Shown here piece after piece: positions 10,130-18,502 of a stretch of 64,000 bases of DNA; the stretch's first letter is position 1; every line of letters starts with the position of its first letter. The translations under genes and the position numbers were made by a program. The notes under the pieces are model-generated. The model did no database searches, was not told the origin of the DNA, and saw nothing but the letters and a program-made list of their open reading frames with translations. This stretch comes from Flavobacteriaceae bacterium PS02293 (GTDB taxonomy: Bacteria > Bacteroidota > Bacteroidia > Flavobacteriales > Weeksellaceae): NCBI GenBank assembly GCA_029960045.1, contig JASCOV010000001.1, forward strand, positions 62,001 through 126,000. Direction: 5' to 3'.

Positions 10130-11194
10130 TTAATTTCCAAATGCTAAAATTACAGCACCTGTTATCATTAGGTTTACCAATGCCAATGGAATCAAAGTTT
10201 TCCATCCAAGGTGCATCAATTGGTCATATCTGAATCTCGGAAGTGTCCATCTGATCCACATAAAAATCAAAATTCCGATGATTGTTTTAGTTAAGAAAGC
10301 AACGATACTTAATATTCCCGCCGTATTTTCTCCCCAATGTTGAGTTACCCAATCAATACAAGGATAATTGTAACCTCCGAAGAAAAGAACGACGATGAAT
10401 GCATTCGAAATAAACATATTCACATATTCTCCAAACATATACAATCCTAATTTCATTGAGGAATATTCGGTGGAATAACCAGTTACCAATTCAGATTCAC
10501 ATTCAGGTAGATCAAAAGGATGACGGTTGGTCTCTGCCAAAGCTGCAACAAAAAATATTAAGAATGCTAATGGTTGATAAAGAATATTCCAGTTGATCCC
10601 TGAAATTGCAGGAATGAATCCCCAAATTTTTCCAGTGGCTTGAGCTTCAGAAATTGCTTTCAAATCGAGACTTCCTGTCATCATAATGATTGAAAGAAGT
10701 GCTAATCCCATTGCTAATTCATAAGAAATCATCTGAGACGAAGCTCTAATTGCTCCTAACAATGAATATTTATTATTGGAAGCCCAACCTCCGATCATAA
10801 TTCCATAAACTCCGATGGAAGCCATTCCTATTATGAACAAAACACCAACATCGATATTAGCAACCTGAAGATCGTAGGAAACACCTCCAAAATTCAATGT
10901 TTTACCCCAAGGAATTACTGCGCCAGTAATTAATGAAATAAACATTACTAAAGAAGGTCCTAAAATGAATAGGAACTTTTCAGCGTGTTGTGGCGTAAAA
11001 TCCTCTTTGAAGAAAAATTTACCACCATCTGCCAATGGTTGCAATAATCCAAATGGTCCAGCTCTGTTTGGTCCGATACGATCTTGCATTATCGAAGCCA
11101 CTTTTCTCTCTGCCCAAGTAGAATAGGCAGCAACAGTAAGTGCCAGAAGGAACAGCGCAAGTACTAATATGATTTTAAAAGTCAGTAATTCCAT
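10130..11194 (-). CDS. nuoH: NADH-quinone oxidoreductase subunit H
   Basis: The 354-residue membrane subunit joins the peripheral and membrane arms and helps form the quinone chamber. Family signatures are clear: DRIGPNRAGPFGLLQPLADG near residue 39 and the acidic loop AETNRHPFDLPECESELV, followed by GYSTEYSSMKLGLYMFGEY. About eight transmembrane segments are visible. Length is close to the bacterial norm (about 325-355). Confidence 0.97.
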   Translation of the reverse strand: MELLTFKIILVLALFLLALTVAAYSTWAERKVASIMQDRIGPNRAGPFGLLQPLADGGKFFFKEDFTPQHAEKFLFILGPSLVMFISLITGAVIPWGKTLNFGGVSYDLQVANIDVGVLFIIGMASIGVYGIMIGGWASNNKYSLLGAIRASSQMISYELAMGLALLSIIMMTGSLDLKAISEAQATGKIWGFIPAISGINWNILYQPLAFLIFFVAALAETNRHPFDLPECESELVTGYSTEYSSMKLGLYMFGEYVNMFISNAFIVVLFFGGYNYPCIDWVTQHWGENTAGILSIVAFLTKTIIGILIFMWIRWTLPRFRYDQLMHLGWKTLIPLALVNLMITGAVILAFGN

Positions 11195-11234
11195 ATCAAT
11201 TTATTTGAGTTTTGATTCTTGAAAATTATCAGAA

Positions 11235-12263
11235 TCAAATTTTCTCATTATCTAATTTTTCAATTTCTTTTTCGTCTGAAACACCAATTTCTTTGGCTTC
11301 AAAGTTTTCTAAAACATTGTAACTATCTGTTTTTTTCTCGTAATGGTTAAGAGAAATTACAGAATGTCTGTCGATATGTCTTGGTCCTTCGATGTTCCAA
11401 AGTGCAGTATCTTTCTTGTGGAAACGACACTCGTCACAGATCCATTCTTCAACTTCTCCGTATTGGTCTTTTCTAGCAGTTACTCTTACCACTTCATCAC
11501 CTTTCATCCAAACTACAGCTTTTCCACTGCATTTTGTACAGGTACAGGTTGCGTTGTAAGGTTTTGTGAACCAAACTCTGCTTGTGAATCTTGCAGTTCT
11601 GTCCGTCAATGCTCCAACTGGACAAACATCGATGACGTTTCCAATGAAATCGTTGTCCAAAGCTTTGTTCAACATTGTAGAGATCTCTGCGTGGTCACCT
11701 CTGTAAAGGATTCCGTGCTCCCTTTTCTCCGTCAATTGATTCGCTGCCAATACGCATCTTGCGCAAAGGATGCAACGGTTCATATTCAATTTGATGTTTG
11801 GACCGATGTCGTCTGCATCATACGTATTTCTTTCGAACTCAGTTCTGGTCTCAAGATTTCCGTGTTCGTAACCAAGATCCTGAAGATGACATTCTCCAGC
11901 TTGATCACATACAGGACAATCCAAAGGGTGATTTACCAAAAGGAATTCGGTCACCGCTTTTCTACCTTCCTGTGCTTTTTCGGAACTAAGGTTTTTCACT
12001 TCCATTCCGTCCATCACGCCAGTTCTGCAACTTGCGACTAACTTAGGCATTGGTCTCGGGTCTGCTTCAGAACCTTTGGAAACTTCTACCAGACAGGTTC
12101 TGCATCTTCCTCCGCTGGTTTCCAGTTTGCTATAATAACACATAGCTGGCGGAACAGATTTCCCGCCGATTTGTCTTGCAGCTTCTAAAATAGAAGTACC
12201 AGGCAAAACTTCGGTCGTTTGTCCATCTATGGTAACTTTAAATTTTTTGACTTCTTCGCTCAT
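11235..12263 (-). CDS. nuoG: NADH-quinone oxidoreductase subunit G, short form without the molybdopterin-like domain
   Basis: The protein has only 342 residues, against roughly 700-900 in most bacteria. The N-terminal ferredoxin-like domain binds a 2Fe-2S centre (Cys42, 54, 57, 79). His112 with Cys116/119/125 forms the His-Cys3 cluster N5, and Cys164/167/170/214 form N4. A further cysteine set (240, 242, 245, 276, 279) matches the start of the Fe4S4 subdomain that precedes the molybdopterin domain; after it only about 60 residues of charged tail remain. No remnant of the missing domain lies between here and nuoH, so this is a natural short form and not a frameshift. All clusters needed for NADH-to-quinone transfer are present. 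Confidence 0.93.
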   Translation of the reverse strand: MSEEVKKFKVTIDGQTTEVLPGTSILEAARQIGGKSVPPAMCYYSKLETSGGRCRTCLVEVSKGSEADPRPMPKLVASCRTGVMDGMEVKNLSSEKAQEGRKAVTEFLLVNHPLDCPVCDQAGECHLQDLGYEHGNLETRTEFERNTYDADDIGPNIKLNMNRCILCARCVLAANQLTEKREHGILYRGDHAEISTMLNKALDNDFIGNVIDVCPVGALTDRTARFTSRVWFTKPYNATCTCTKCSGKAVVWMKGDEVVRVTARKDQYGEVEEWICDECRFHKKDTALWNIEGPRHIDRHSVISLNHYEKKTDSYNVLENFEAKEIGVSDEKEIEKLDNEKI

Positions 12264-12371
12264 ATTTCAAGGTTTTAGATCTTCGGATTTTAGATTTTGA
12301 TAAACCTTAGTCCTAAATCTTTTGTCAATTCTATTTATTTGAAAATATATCTAAATGTATATTTTACTTCT

Positions 12372-13220
12372 TTACTTTTTTACTTTTCTATTAAATACGT
12401 ATCCAATTCCAAAATTTACTTGGTAGAATACGAAATCCTGACTCGCTTTATCAGGTTTATTATTTAGAGTAGTTTTAATATCGGGCATATTGATATAACC
12501 AAATTTCCCTTCTACTCTTGCCATCCAATGATTCCAGAAAACCGCATTAATACTAGTTCTTGCGTCCAATCCGAATCCTGCTAAATGGTATCTGTCACTT
12601 CTTTCATTTCCAAAAAGCTTAACATTACTTTTAGGCATCAAAGCACCAATTCCGCCTCCGTAAGCCCAAAACATATTAAAATCTTTTTTGGATAATACGT
12701 TTTTATATTTTTCGAGACCTAGATTGATATAATTAAGTCCATCCGTATGTTCAAATGTCAAAAATTGTTCATCCAATAAATTAACCTGACCATTGTTTAC
12801 CATTCCTGCATAAGTTGGGTCTGAAATATGACCATCAATATTTACAGTCTGATTCTGATCCATCACATATTTCATATGGTCCTGAGCAATTACAACAGCC
12901 AAATTATCCTTAATAAAATATGCTAATCTAAAATTGAACTGCGGAATCGAAAGTCTCGTTGGGTCAATATAAGCCATACTCAATCCAGAAGGTCTGTCTT
13001 TTGCCGTTACATTCTGTAAAGTAAAGTCATATCCATTTCCTTTAAATCTGATATCAGACTTACTGAATCCAGCTCTATTCCAGCCCCAATAAACAAACAT
13101 TGTTCCTTTGGAAAACTTAGATTGGTTATATCCGGAATTATCAACTGTGTCTTGATTTTGTCCGAATACTGTTGTTATCCCGACAAAAAATACAAAAACT
13201 AATTCAAAGAACTTCTTCAT
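12372..13220 (-). CDS. Predicted outer-membrane beta-barrel-like protein inside the nuo operon
   Basis: I do not recognise a characterised family. The 282-residue product has a signal peptide (cut near VFGQ, about residue 20). The rest is made of alternating polar and aromatic strands (MFVYWGWNRAGFS, RLAYFIKDNLAVVIAQDHMKY, ARVEGKFGYINM) and ends in QVNFGIGYVFNRK. This pattern fits a small outer-membrane barrel. It lies between nuoF (44 bases upstream) and nuoG (108 bases downstream), on the same strand, and has no complex I signature. Co-transcription with nuo is inferred. Its role could be unrelated to respiration. Confidence 0.7.
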   Translation of the reverse strand: MKKFFELVFVFFVGITTVFGQNQDTVDNSGYNQSKFSKGTMFVYWGWNRAGFSKSDIRFKGNGYDFTLQNVTAKDRPSGLSMAYIDPTRLSIPQFNFRLAYFIKDNLAVVIAQDHMKYVMDQNQTVNIDGHISDPTYAGMVNNGQVNLLDEQFLTFEHTDGLNYINLGLEKYKNVLSKKDFNMFWAYGGGIGALMPKSNVKLFGNERSDRYHLAGFGLDARTSINAVFWNHWMARVEGKFGYINMPDIKTTLNNKPDKASQDFVFYQVNFGIGYVFNRKVKK

Positions 13221-13264
13221 TATTTCTAGTGAATTTGAAAATACAAATTCTATTAAATCTTTAT

Positions 13265-14620
13265 TTAACTGTTACTAACAGCCGGAATAGGGTCTGCGTA
13301 GTTTGCTATTCCGTAATTCTGAGTCTGGCTCAATTCAGGGTTGTTAACGTGCCATTCAAATTCATCTCTGAAGTGTCTGATAGCAGCAGCAACCGGCCAG
13401 GCAGCAGCGTCTCCCAAAGGACAGATAGTGTTTCCTTCGATTTTTCTCTGGATGTCCCAAAGCAAATCGATATCTGCCATTTTACCTTCTCCTTTTTCTA
13501 TTTTTTTCAAGATTTTGTACATCCAGCCCGTCCCTTCACGGCAAGGCGTACATTGTCCACAACTCTCGTGGTTGTAGAATCTTGCTAATGTCATCGTATG
13601 ATTTACCACACATTGGTCTTCATCCAAAACAATAAATCCTCCTGAACCCATCATCGTTCCGGTAGCAAAACCACCGTCAGCCAAAGATTCATAATTCATA
13701 TATCTTGGTTCGCCGTTGATTGTTTTCAATAATAAGTTTGCCGGAACAATCGGAACAGAACTTCCGCCAGGAATACAAGCTTTCAGCTTTTTACCATTCG
13801 GGATTCCGCCACAGTATTCATCAGAATAAATGAATTCTTCAACTGTAATCGTCATATCGATTTCATAAACGCCTGGTTTGTTGATGTTTCCACAAGCAGA
13901 AATCAATTTAGTTCCTGTTGACCTTCCAACGCCTATTTTAGCATATTCAGCACCAGTGATATCGATAATTGGAACAACCGCAGCAATGGTCTCAACATTG
14001 TTTACCACCGTTGGTCTTTCCCAAAGTCCTTTGATAGCTGGGAAAGGTGGTTTCAATCTTGGGTTTCCTCTTTTACCTTCAAGAGATTCCAGCAAAGCTG
14101 TTTCTTCACCACAAATGTAAGCTCCGGCACCTCTCTGAACATAGATTTCGCAATCGAAACCAGTTCCTAAGATATTTTTTCCAAGAAATCCAGCAGCTTT
14201 CGCTTCTTCAATCGCTTCTTCCAAAATATCCGGAATCCAGGAATATTCTCCTCTTATATATATGTATGAAACATTGGAACCTAGAACGAAAGAGGAAATC
14301 AACATTCCTTCGATTAATAAATGAGGAAGAAACTCCATCAAATATCTGTCTTTGAAAGTTCCTGGCTCAGACTCATCGGCATTTACGACCAAGTGTCTTG
14401 GAACGCCTTCTGGTTTTGCAAGGAAACTCCACTTCATTCCAGTAGGGAAACCAGCGCCACCACGACCACGAAGTCCGGAAGTCTTCACTTCTTCAAGAAC
14501 TTCTTCAGGTTTCATTTTAAGAGCTTTCTCTGCTGCTTCGTAACCACCATTTTTACGGTAAGTTTCGAAGTAACGGATTCCCTCAATATGTGCGTTTTTA
14601 AGTAAAAGTTTTTTACTCAT
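13265..14620 (-). CDS. nuoF: NADH-quinone oxidoreductase subunit F
   Basis: The 451-residue NADH-binding flavoprotein is where electrons enter complex I. RGRGGAGFPTG (51-61) binds FMN/NADH. GAGAYICGEETALLESLEG (165-183) is the second nucleotide-binding stretch. Cys354/357/360 (ESCGQCTPCREG) and Cys400 bind the 4Fe-4S cluster N3. Length is normal. It forms the dehydrogenase module with NuoE and NuoG, but here an unrelated gene separates it from nuoG. Confidence 0.98.
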   Translation of the reverse strand: MSKKLLLKNAHIEGIRYFETYRKNGGYEAAEKALKMKPEEVLEEVKTSGLRGRGGAGFPTGMKWSFLAKPEGVPRHLVVNADESEPGTFKDRYLMEFLPHLLIEGMLISSFVLGSNVSYIYIRGEYSWIPDILEEAIEEAKAAGFLGKNILGTGFDCEIYVQRGAGAYICGEETALLESLEGKRGNPRLKPPFPAIKGLWERPTVVNNVETIAAVVPIIDITGAEYAKIGVGRSTGTKLISACGNINKPGVYEIDMTITVEEFIYSDEYCGGIPNGKKLKACIPGGSSVPIVPANLLLKTINGEPRYMNYESLADGGFATGTMMGSGGFIVLDEDQCVVNHTMTLARFYNHESCGQCTPCREGTGWMYKILKKIEKGEGKMADIDLLWDIQRKIEGNTICPLGDAAAWPVAAAIRHFRDEFEWHVNNPELSQTQNYGIANYADPIPAVSNS

Positions 14621-14685
14621 TATATTTATAAGCTTATAGCAATTGGCTTTTGGCTTTTTGCTTAATTATTTATCTAAATTAATTC

Positions 14686-15195
14686 TTAACCTAAATCGAT
14701 GGCACCTTGTCTGCAAAGGTCAATGATTTCGTCCACTTTTTCTATGGTCAAATGCTCGTGGTAGAATTTCCCCAACTGCATCATCGGTGCATATCCGCAA
14801 GCGCCAAGACATTCTCCAGGTTTTAAAGTGAAAAGTCCGTCTGCTGTGGTTTCGCCGTCTTTAATATTTAATTTTGTCCTGATGTGGTCCAGAATATTAT
14901 CACTTCCATTCAGCATACAAGGTCCCGTTCTGCAAACTTCCAAAACATATTTCCCAACCGGCTTCATATTGAACATTGTATAAAAAGTGGCAACTTCATA
15001 TACTTCAATTGGCGTGATGCTCAATAATTCTGCAACATAATCCATTACTGGAACAGCCAGCCAACCATCAAATTCTTTCTGTGCAATGTGCAAGACAGGA
15101 ATTAACGCAGATTTTTGTCTGCCTTCCGGATATCTTGCGATAATTTTATGAACCTGCGCTAAGCTTTCAGGTTTAAAAGCAATTGTTTCGCTCAT
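14686..15195 (-). CDS. nuoE: NADH-quinone oxidoreductase subunit E
   Basis: The 169-residue thioredoxin-fold subunit binds the 2Fe-2S cluster N1a through Cys88, Cys93, Cys129 and Cys133 (CRTGPC and CLGAC). The region YEVATFYTMFNMKPVGKY is a strong family signature. It partners with NuoF in the NADH dehydrogenase module. The 139-base spacer towards nuoD includes a GATTTTA tandem array at 15204-15234. Confidence 0.97.
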   Translation of the reverse strand: MSETIAFKPESLAQVHKIIARYPEGRQKSALIPVLHIAQKEFDGWLAVPVMDYVAELLSITPIEVYEVATFYTMFNMKPVGKYVLEVCRTGPCMLNGSDNILDHIRTKLNIKDGETTADGLFTLKPGECLGACGYAPMMQLGKFYHEHLTIEKVDEIIDLCRQGAIDLG

Positions 15196-15203
15196 ATTTA
15201 AAA

Positions 15204-15234
15204 GATTTTAGATTTTAGATTTTAGATTTTAGAT
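15204..15234. repeat. (GATTTTA)4 tandem repeat between nuoD and nuoE
   Basis: Four exact heptamer copies plus a partial fifth occupy the nuoD-nuoE spacer. Imperfect versions of the same TAGATTT motif occur in the nuoN/M, nuoI/H, nuoG/12372 and nuoB/A spacers. Confidence 0.85.
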
Positions 15235-15334
15235 GAAAATCGTGGTTCTAAAAATCTTATCATTTTTGATATTAATTTATATTTAAAGAGTGTAGATTAA
15301 TTTAAAATTTATAATCCAAAATCTGTAATTTCAT

Positions 15335-16558
15335 TTATGCGTCTAATTCTCCCGCAATGATATTCATACTACACATCGTTACAATTGCGTCAGATATTAC
15401 AGCACCGGTGATCATTTCCGGATAAGCTTGGTAATAAATGAAACAAGGTCTTCTGAAGTGTAATCTGTAAGGCGTTCTTCCGCCGTCGCTCACAAGATAA
15501 AATCCTAATTCTCCGTTTCCACCTTCTACAGCGTGGTAAACTTCGCCTTTAGGAACATCGGTTTCTCCCATTACGATTTTGAAATGGTAAATCAAGGCTT
15601 CCATTTTGTTGTAAACATCTGCCTTTTCAGGAAGATAGAAATCTGGAACATCCGCGTGGAATGGTCCTTCTGGAAGGTTGTCGTAAGCTTGGTTGATGAT
15701 TTTAAGTGATTCCCAAATCTCCTGTTGACGAACCATAAAACGGTCGTAAGTATCGCCCGCAGTTCCAACCGGAATGATGAAATCGAAATCTTCATAAGAA
15801 GAATAAGGCTGTGCCACTCTCACGTCATAATCAACGCCAGCTGCACGAAGGTTCGGACCTGTGAAACCGTAGCTCAAAGCTCTCTCAGCTGAGATTGCGC
15901 CTGCGCCAATGGTTCTGTCCATAAAGATTCGGTTTCTTTCTAATAATTGACCGAATTCTGCAAATCTTGCCGGGAAAGTTTTCAGGAAGTCTTTCAACAA
16001 CTCGTGGAACTTTGGTGTGAAGTCTCTCTCGAAACCGCCAATTCTTCCCATATTGGTCGTCATCCTTGCGCCACAAATCTGCTCGTACATATCGTAAATA
16101 CGTTCTCTTTCGATGAACATATAAGTCAATCCTGTAATTGCGCCGGCGTCCATTCCTGTTACACCGTTGCAAATCAAGTGGTCACCAATTCTCGCCAACT
16201 CCATCAAAATGACACGCATATAATCTACACGTTTTGGAACTTTGATTCCAATTAATTTTTCAACTGTCATATGCCAACCCAAATTATTGATTGGTGCGGA
16301 ACAGTAGTTCATTCTGTCGGTAAGTGTTGTGATTTGAGAAAAGTTTCGTCTCTCAGAGATTTTTTCAAATGCTCTGTGAATGTAACCTACAGTTTGCTCA
16401 GCGTGAAGAATCCTTTCGCCGTCCATTGTAAGAACGTTCTGGAAAATCCCGTGAGTCGCAGGGTGCGTAGGTCCAAGATTCAGGGTGTATAATTGCCCGT
16501 CGATTTGTTCCTTGCTGTCGTATTGGTTAAGTATATTAGATAATGAGTTATCTTTCAT
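15335..16558 (-). CDS. nuoD: NADH-quinone oxidoreductase subunit D
   Basis: The 407-residue 49-kDa-type subunit forms the quinone-binding site with NuoB. Key signatures are LNLGPTHPATHG near residue 28, TVGYIHRAFEKISE, and the C-terminal end ITGAVISDAIVTMCSMNIIAGELDA. Histidines of the PTHPATHG loop contact the quinone head group in known structures. The gene is separate from nuoC, unlike the fused nuoCD of enterobacteria. Confidence 0.98.
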   Translation of the reverse strand: MKDNSLSNILNQYDSKEQIDGQLYTLNLGPTHPATHGIFQNVLTMDGERILHAEQTVGYIHRAFEKISERRNFSQITTLTDRMNYCSAPINNLGWHMTVEKLIGIKVPKRVDYMRVILMELARIGDHLICNGVTGMDAGAITGLTYMFIERERIYDMYEQICGARMTTNMGRIGGFERDFTPKFHELLKDFLKTFPARFAEFGQLLERNRIFMDRTIGAGAISAERALSYGFTGPNLRAAGVDYDVRVAQPYSSYEDFDFIIPVGTAGDTYDRFMVRQQEIWESLKIINQAYDNLPEGPFHADVPDFYLPEKADVYNKMEALIYHFKIVMGETDVPKGEVYHAVEGGNGELGFYLVSDGGRTPYRLHFRRPCFIYYQAYPEMITGAVISDAIVTMCSMNIIAGELDA

Positions 16559-16619
16559 AATATTTGCTTTTAGCTATTTGCTTCTGGTATTGGCTAAGTG
16601 CCATTCGCCATTGGCTATA

Positions 16620-17114
16620 CTATCTTCCGAACATACTATCGTTCTTGTCAGTTCTGGTTCCATCTTCCAGGCGATATTCTTTCAACATTGGATGGTAACC
16701 GAGGTCTTCCATATTAAGGATTGGTCTCAAGTCTGGGTGGCCTTTGAATTTAATTCCATAGAAATCAAAAGTTTCTCTTTCCATCCAGTTGGCACCGGCA
16801 TATAATTCTGTCAAAGAATCAACTTCAACATTTTCTCTCGTCATAAAAACTTTGAGACGGATTCTGAAATTGGTCATCATATTATGCAAATGATAAATAA
16901 CGCCGATTTCTTTTTCAGGTGTTTCAGGATAATGAATCCCACAAACATCCGTCAAAAAATTAATTTCTAAAGTTGAATCTTTCAAATAATGAATCACCTT
17001 TTTTATATCGTCTTTTTTGATTTCAACCGTCAGCATCCCGTAAGGTTCTGAACTTGAAATCACAGACTCAGGAAATTCTCTCGTGATAGCTTCTAATACA
17101 AATTCGTTCGTCAT
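16620..17114 (-). CDS. nuoC: NADH-quinone oxidoreductase subunit C
   Basis: The 164-residue 30-kDa-type subunit supports the quinone module. The family signature ERETFDFYGIKFKGHPDLRP is followed by MEDLGYHPMLKEYRLED. It starts 5 bases after the nuoB stop, so the two are tightly co-transcribed. The 61-base spacer to nuoD holds TTGGC-rich imperfect short repeats. Confidence 0.97.
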   Translation of the reverse strand: MTNEFVLEAITREFPESVISSSEPYGMLTVEIKKDDIKKVIHYLKDSTLEINFLTDVCGIHYPETPEKEIGVIYHLHNMMTNFRIRLKVFMTRENVEVDSLTELYAGANWMERETFDFYGIKFKGHPDLRPILNMEDLGYHPMLKEYRLEDGTRTDKNDSMFGR

Positions 17115-17119
17115 CTTCC

Positions 17120-17680
17120 TTAGTTGCTAATATTGTAAGAATCCAATAAATGCTGATATTCCGGCATATCTCTTCTTCTGATGCTTTCGCTTTCTGCCAA
17201 AGCCTGCACCTGCATTACACCTTCGATAATTTGTTCTGGTCTTGGCGGACATCCTGGAACGTAAACGTCAACAGGAATAATTTTATCAATCCCCTGAAGC
17301 ACCGAATAAGTATCAAAAATACCACCGCTGGAAGCACAAGCACCAACAGCAACTACCCATTTTGGCTCAGCCATTTGGGTGTAAACTTCTTTCAAAACGG
17401 GACCTAATTTTTTAGAAATAGTTCCGCAAACCATCAACATATCTGCTTGTCTTGGAGAGAAAGAGTTTCTTTCCATTCCAAATCTTGACGCATCGTAAGT
17501 TGGATTCAATGTCGCCATAAATTCGATTCCACAGCAAGATGTTGCAAAAGGTAGAGGCCAAAGTGAAAACTTTCTTGCCATCCCAATCACGCTGCTCAAT
17601 TGCGTTGCAAAAAATCCTTCTCCTTCAAATCCTGGAGGAGCGGGCGCATCTGTTATAATTACTGGTTTATTATCTGACAT
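17120..17680 (-). CDS. nuoB: NADH-quinone oxidoreductase subunit B
   Basis: The 186-residue PSST-type subunit carries the terminal 4Fe-4S cluster N2 that reduces quinone. The tandem cysteines 49-50 ([12 protein letters not shown]), Cys115 (VGACASSGG) and Cys144 (VPGCPPRPE) are its ligands. The length is typical. It is separated from nuoA by 69 bases of TAGATTTTA-like sequence. Confidence 0.98.
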   Translation of the reverse strand: MSDNKPVIITDAPAPPGFEGEGFFATQLSSVIGMARKFSLWPLPFATSCCGIEFMATLNPTYDASRFGMERNSFSPRQADMLMVCGTISKKLGPVLKEVYTQMAEPKWVVAVGACASSGGIFDTYSVLQGIDKIIPVDVYVPGCPPRPEQIIEGVMQVQALAESESIRRRDMPEYQHLLDSYNISN

Positions 17681-17749
17681 TTTTTTTTAGATTTTAAATT
17701 TTAGACTTTAATTGATTCAATTTTAAATCCAAAACGTAATTAATTTAAT

Positions 17750-18121
17750 TTATTTGTCCCAATCCAAAGCGCCTCTTTTCCACACGTAGAAAAAAGCGAC
17801 AAAGAAAATAGCAACAAACGTAAGTACGGCTACAAAGCCTTCCATTCCAAATTCTCTAAAGTTAACCGCATAAGGGTAGAAGAATACAATCTCGATATCG
17901 AACAATACAAACAAAACTGCAGTCAGGAAATATTTGATGGAAAATGGTGTTCTAGCGTTACCTTCACTCGGGATACCACATTCCCAGGCTTGGTTTTTTA
18001 CAGAATTCCCTTTTTTCTGCTGAGGACCCAAGAAATGAGCACCTAACAAAGAAATAGCTACGAATCCAAGACCGACTGCGGCCTGAATAAGTATTGGAAT
18101 ATAATTTTCGGGTAAATTCAT
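17750..18121 (-). CDS. nuoA: NADH-quinone oxidoreductase subunit A
   Basis: The 123-residue subunit has three membrane helices. It has the hallmark WECGIPSEGNARTPFSIKYF and the acidic helix LFDIEIVFFYPYAV. It sits at the junction of the two arms of complex I. It is the first gene of the operon; a TATTTTTG -7 box lies just upstream. Confidence 0.97.
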   Translation of the reverse strand: MNLPENYIPILIQAAVGLGFVAISLLGAHFLGPQQKKGNSVKNQAWECGIPSEGNARTPFSIKYFLTAVLFVLFDIEIVFFYPYAVNFREFGMEGFVAVLTFVAIFFVAFFYVWKRGALDWDK

Positions 18122-18140
18122 AAGGTCAAATTTAACTATG

Positions 18141-18148
18141 CAAAAATA
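18141..18148 (-). promoter_or_regulatory. Candidate -7 box for the nuo operon
   Basis: The minus strand reads TATTTTTG, an exact fit to the Bacteroidota TAnnTTTG box, 19 bases before the nuoA ATG. I see no clear -33 TTG, so support is partial. Confidence 0.35.
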
Positions 18149-18240
18149 CTAAATAAAGATTTAATATAGTAAATTATGAGGCTTATGTAAACAAGAGAAA
18201 AGTCTGTTTTGGTAAATTTAGAACTGTTATAAATAAGAGT

Positions 18241-18426
18241 TTATTTGTCTTTTTTGCCCATATTCCTTAGAACAAGATACGCGATGTAAGCAATGTAAAG
18301 AAACAACACGCTGGCAAACAGAATGTTGATAATCGCATCCAGTCTATCGTTCTTGATAGGTTTAAAGAAATTATAAGCCACAAACAGGATTATCAGGCCA
18401 ACGTAAATGTAGAGTTGCTTTTTCAC
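18241..18426 (-). CDS. Small two-helix membrane protein, unknown function
   Basis: The 61-residue product has two hydrophobic helices (YIYVGLIILFVAYNFF and INILFASVLFLYIAYIAYLVL) and a lysine-rich C-terminus. It resembles small hypothetical proteins common in flavobacteria, but I know no function. It lies 119 bases upstream of nuoA on the same strand and 76 bases downstream of the 375-residue gene. No terminator is obvious on either side. Coding status is supported by the clean two-helix layout and by its fit to a gap. Confidence 0.6.
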   Translation of the reverse strand: MKKQLYIYVGLIILFVAYNFFKPIKNDRLDAIINILFASVLFLYIAYIAYLVLRNMGKKDK

Positions 18427-18502
18427 TAGGAAATGATTTTTAAAAGATTATTGGCTTATTCAAATTTATATTTTGTTAAACAATTGTTTAAATTAGATGT
18501 AA

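Noticed and set aside
11343..12041. Long open frame antisense to nuoG
   Set aside because: It mirrors a clear nuoG coding frame, has no recognisable family and a composition typical of an antisense shadow.
11235..12263. NuoG as a frameshifted pseudogene
   Set aside because: No continuation of the missing domain exists in any frame before nuoH, and all cluster ligands are intact.
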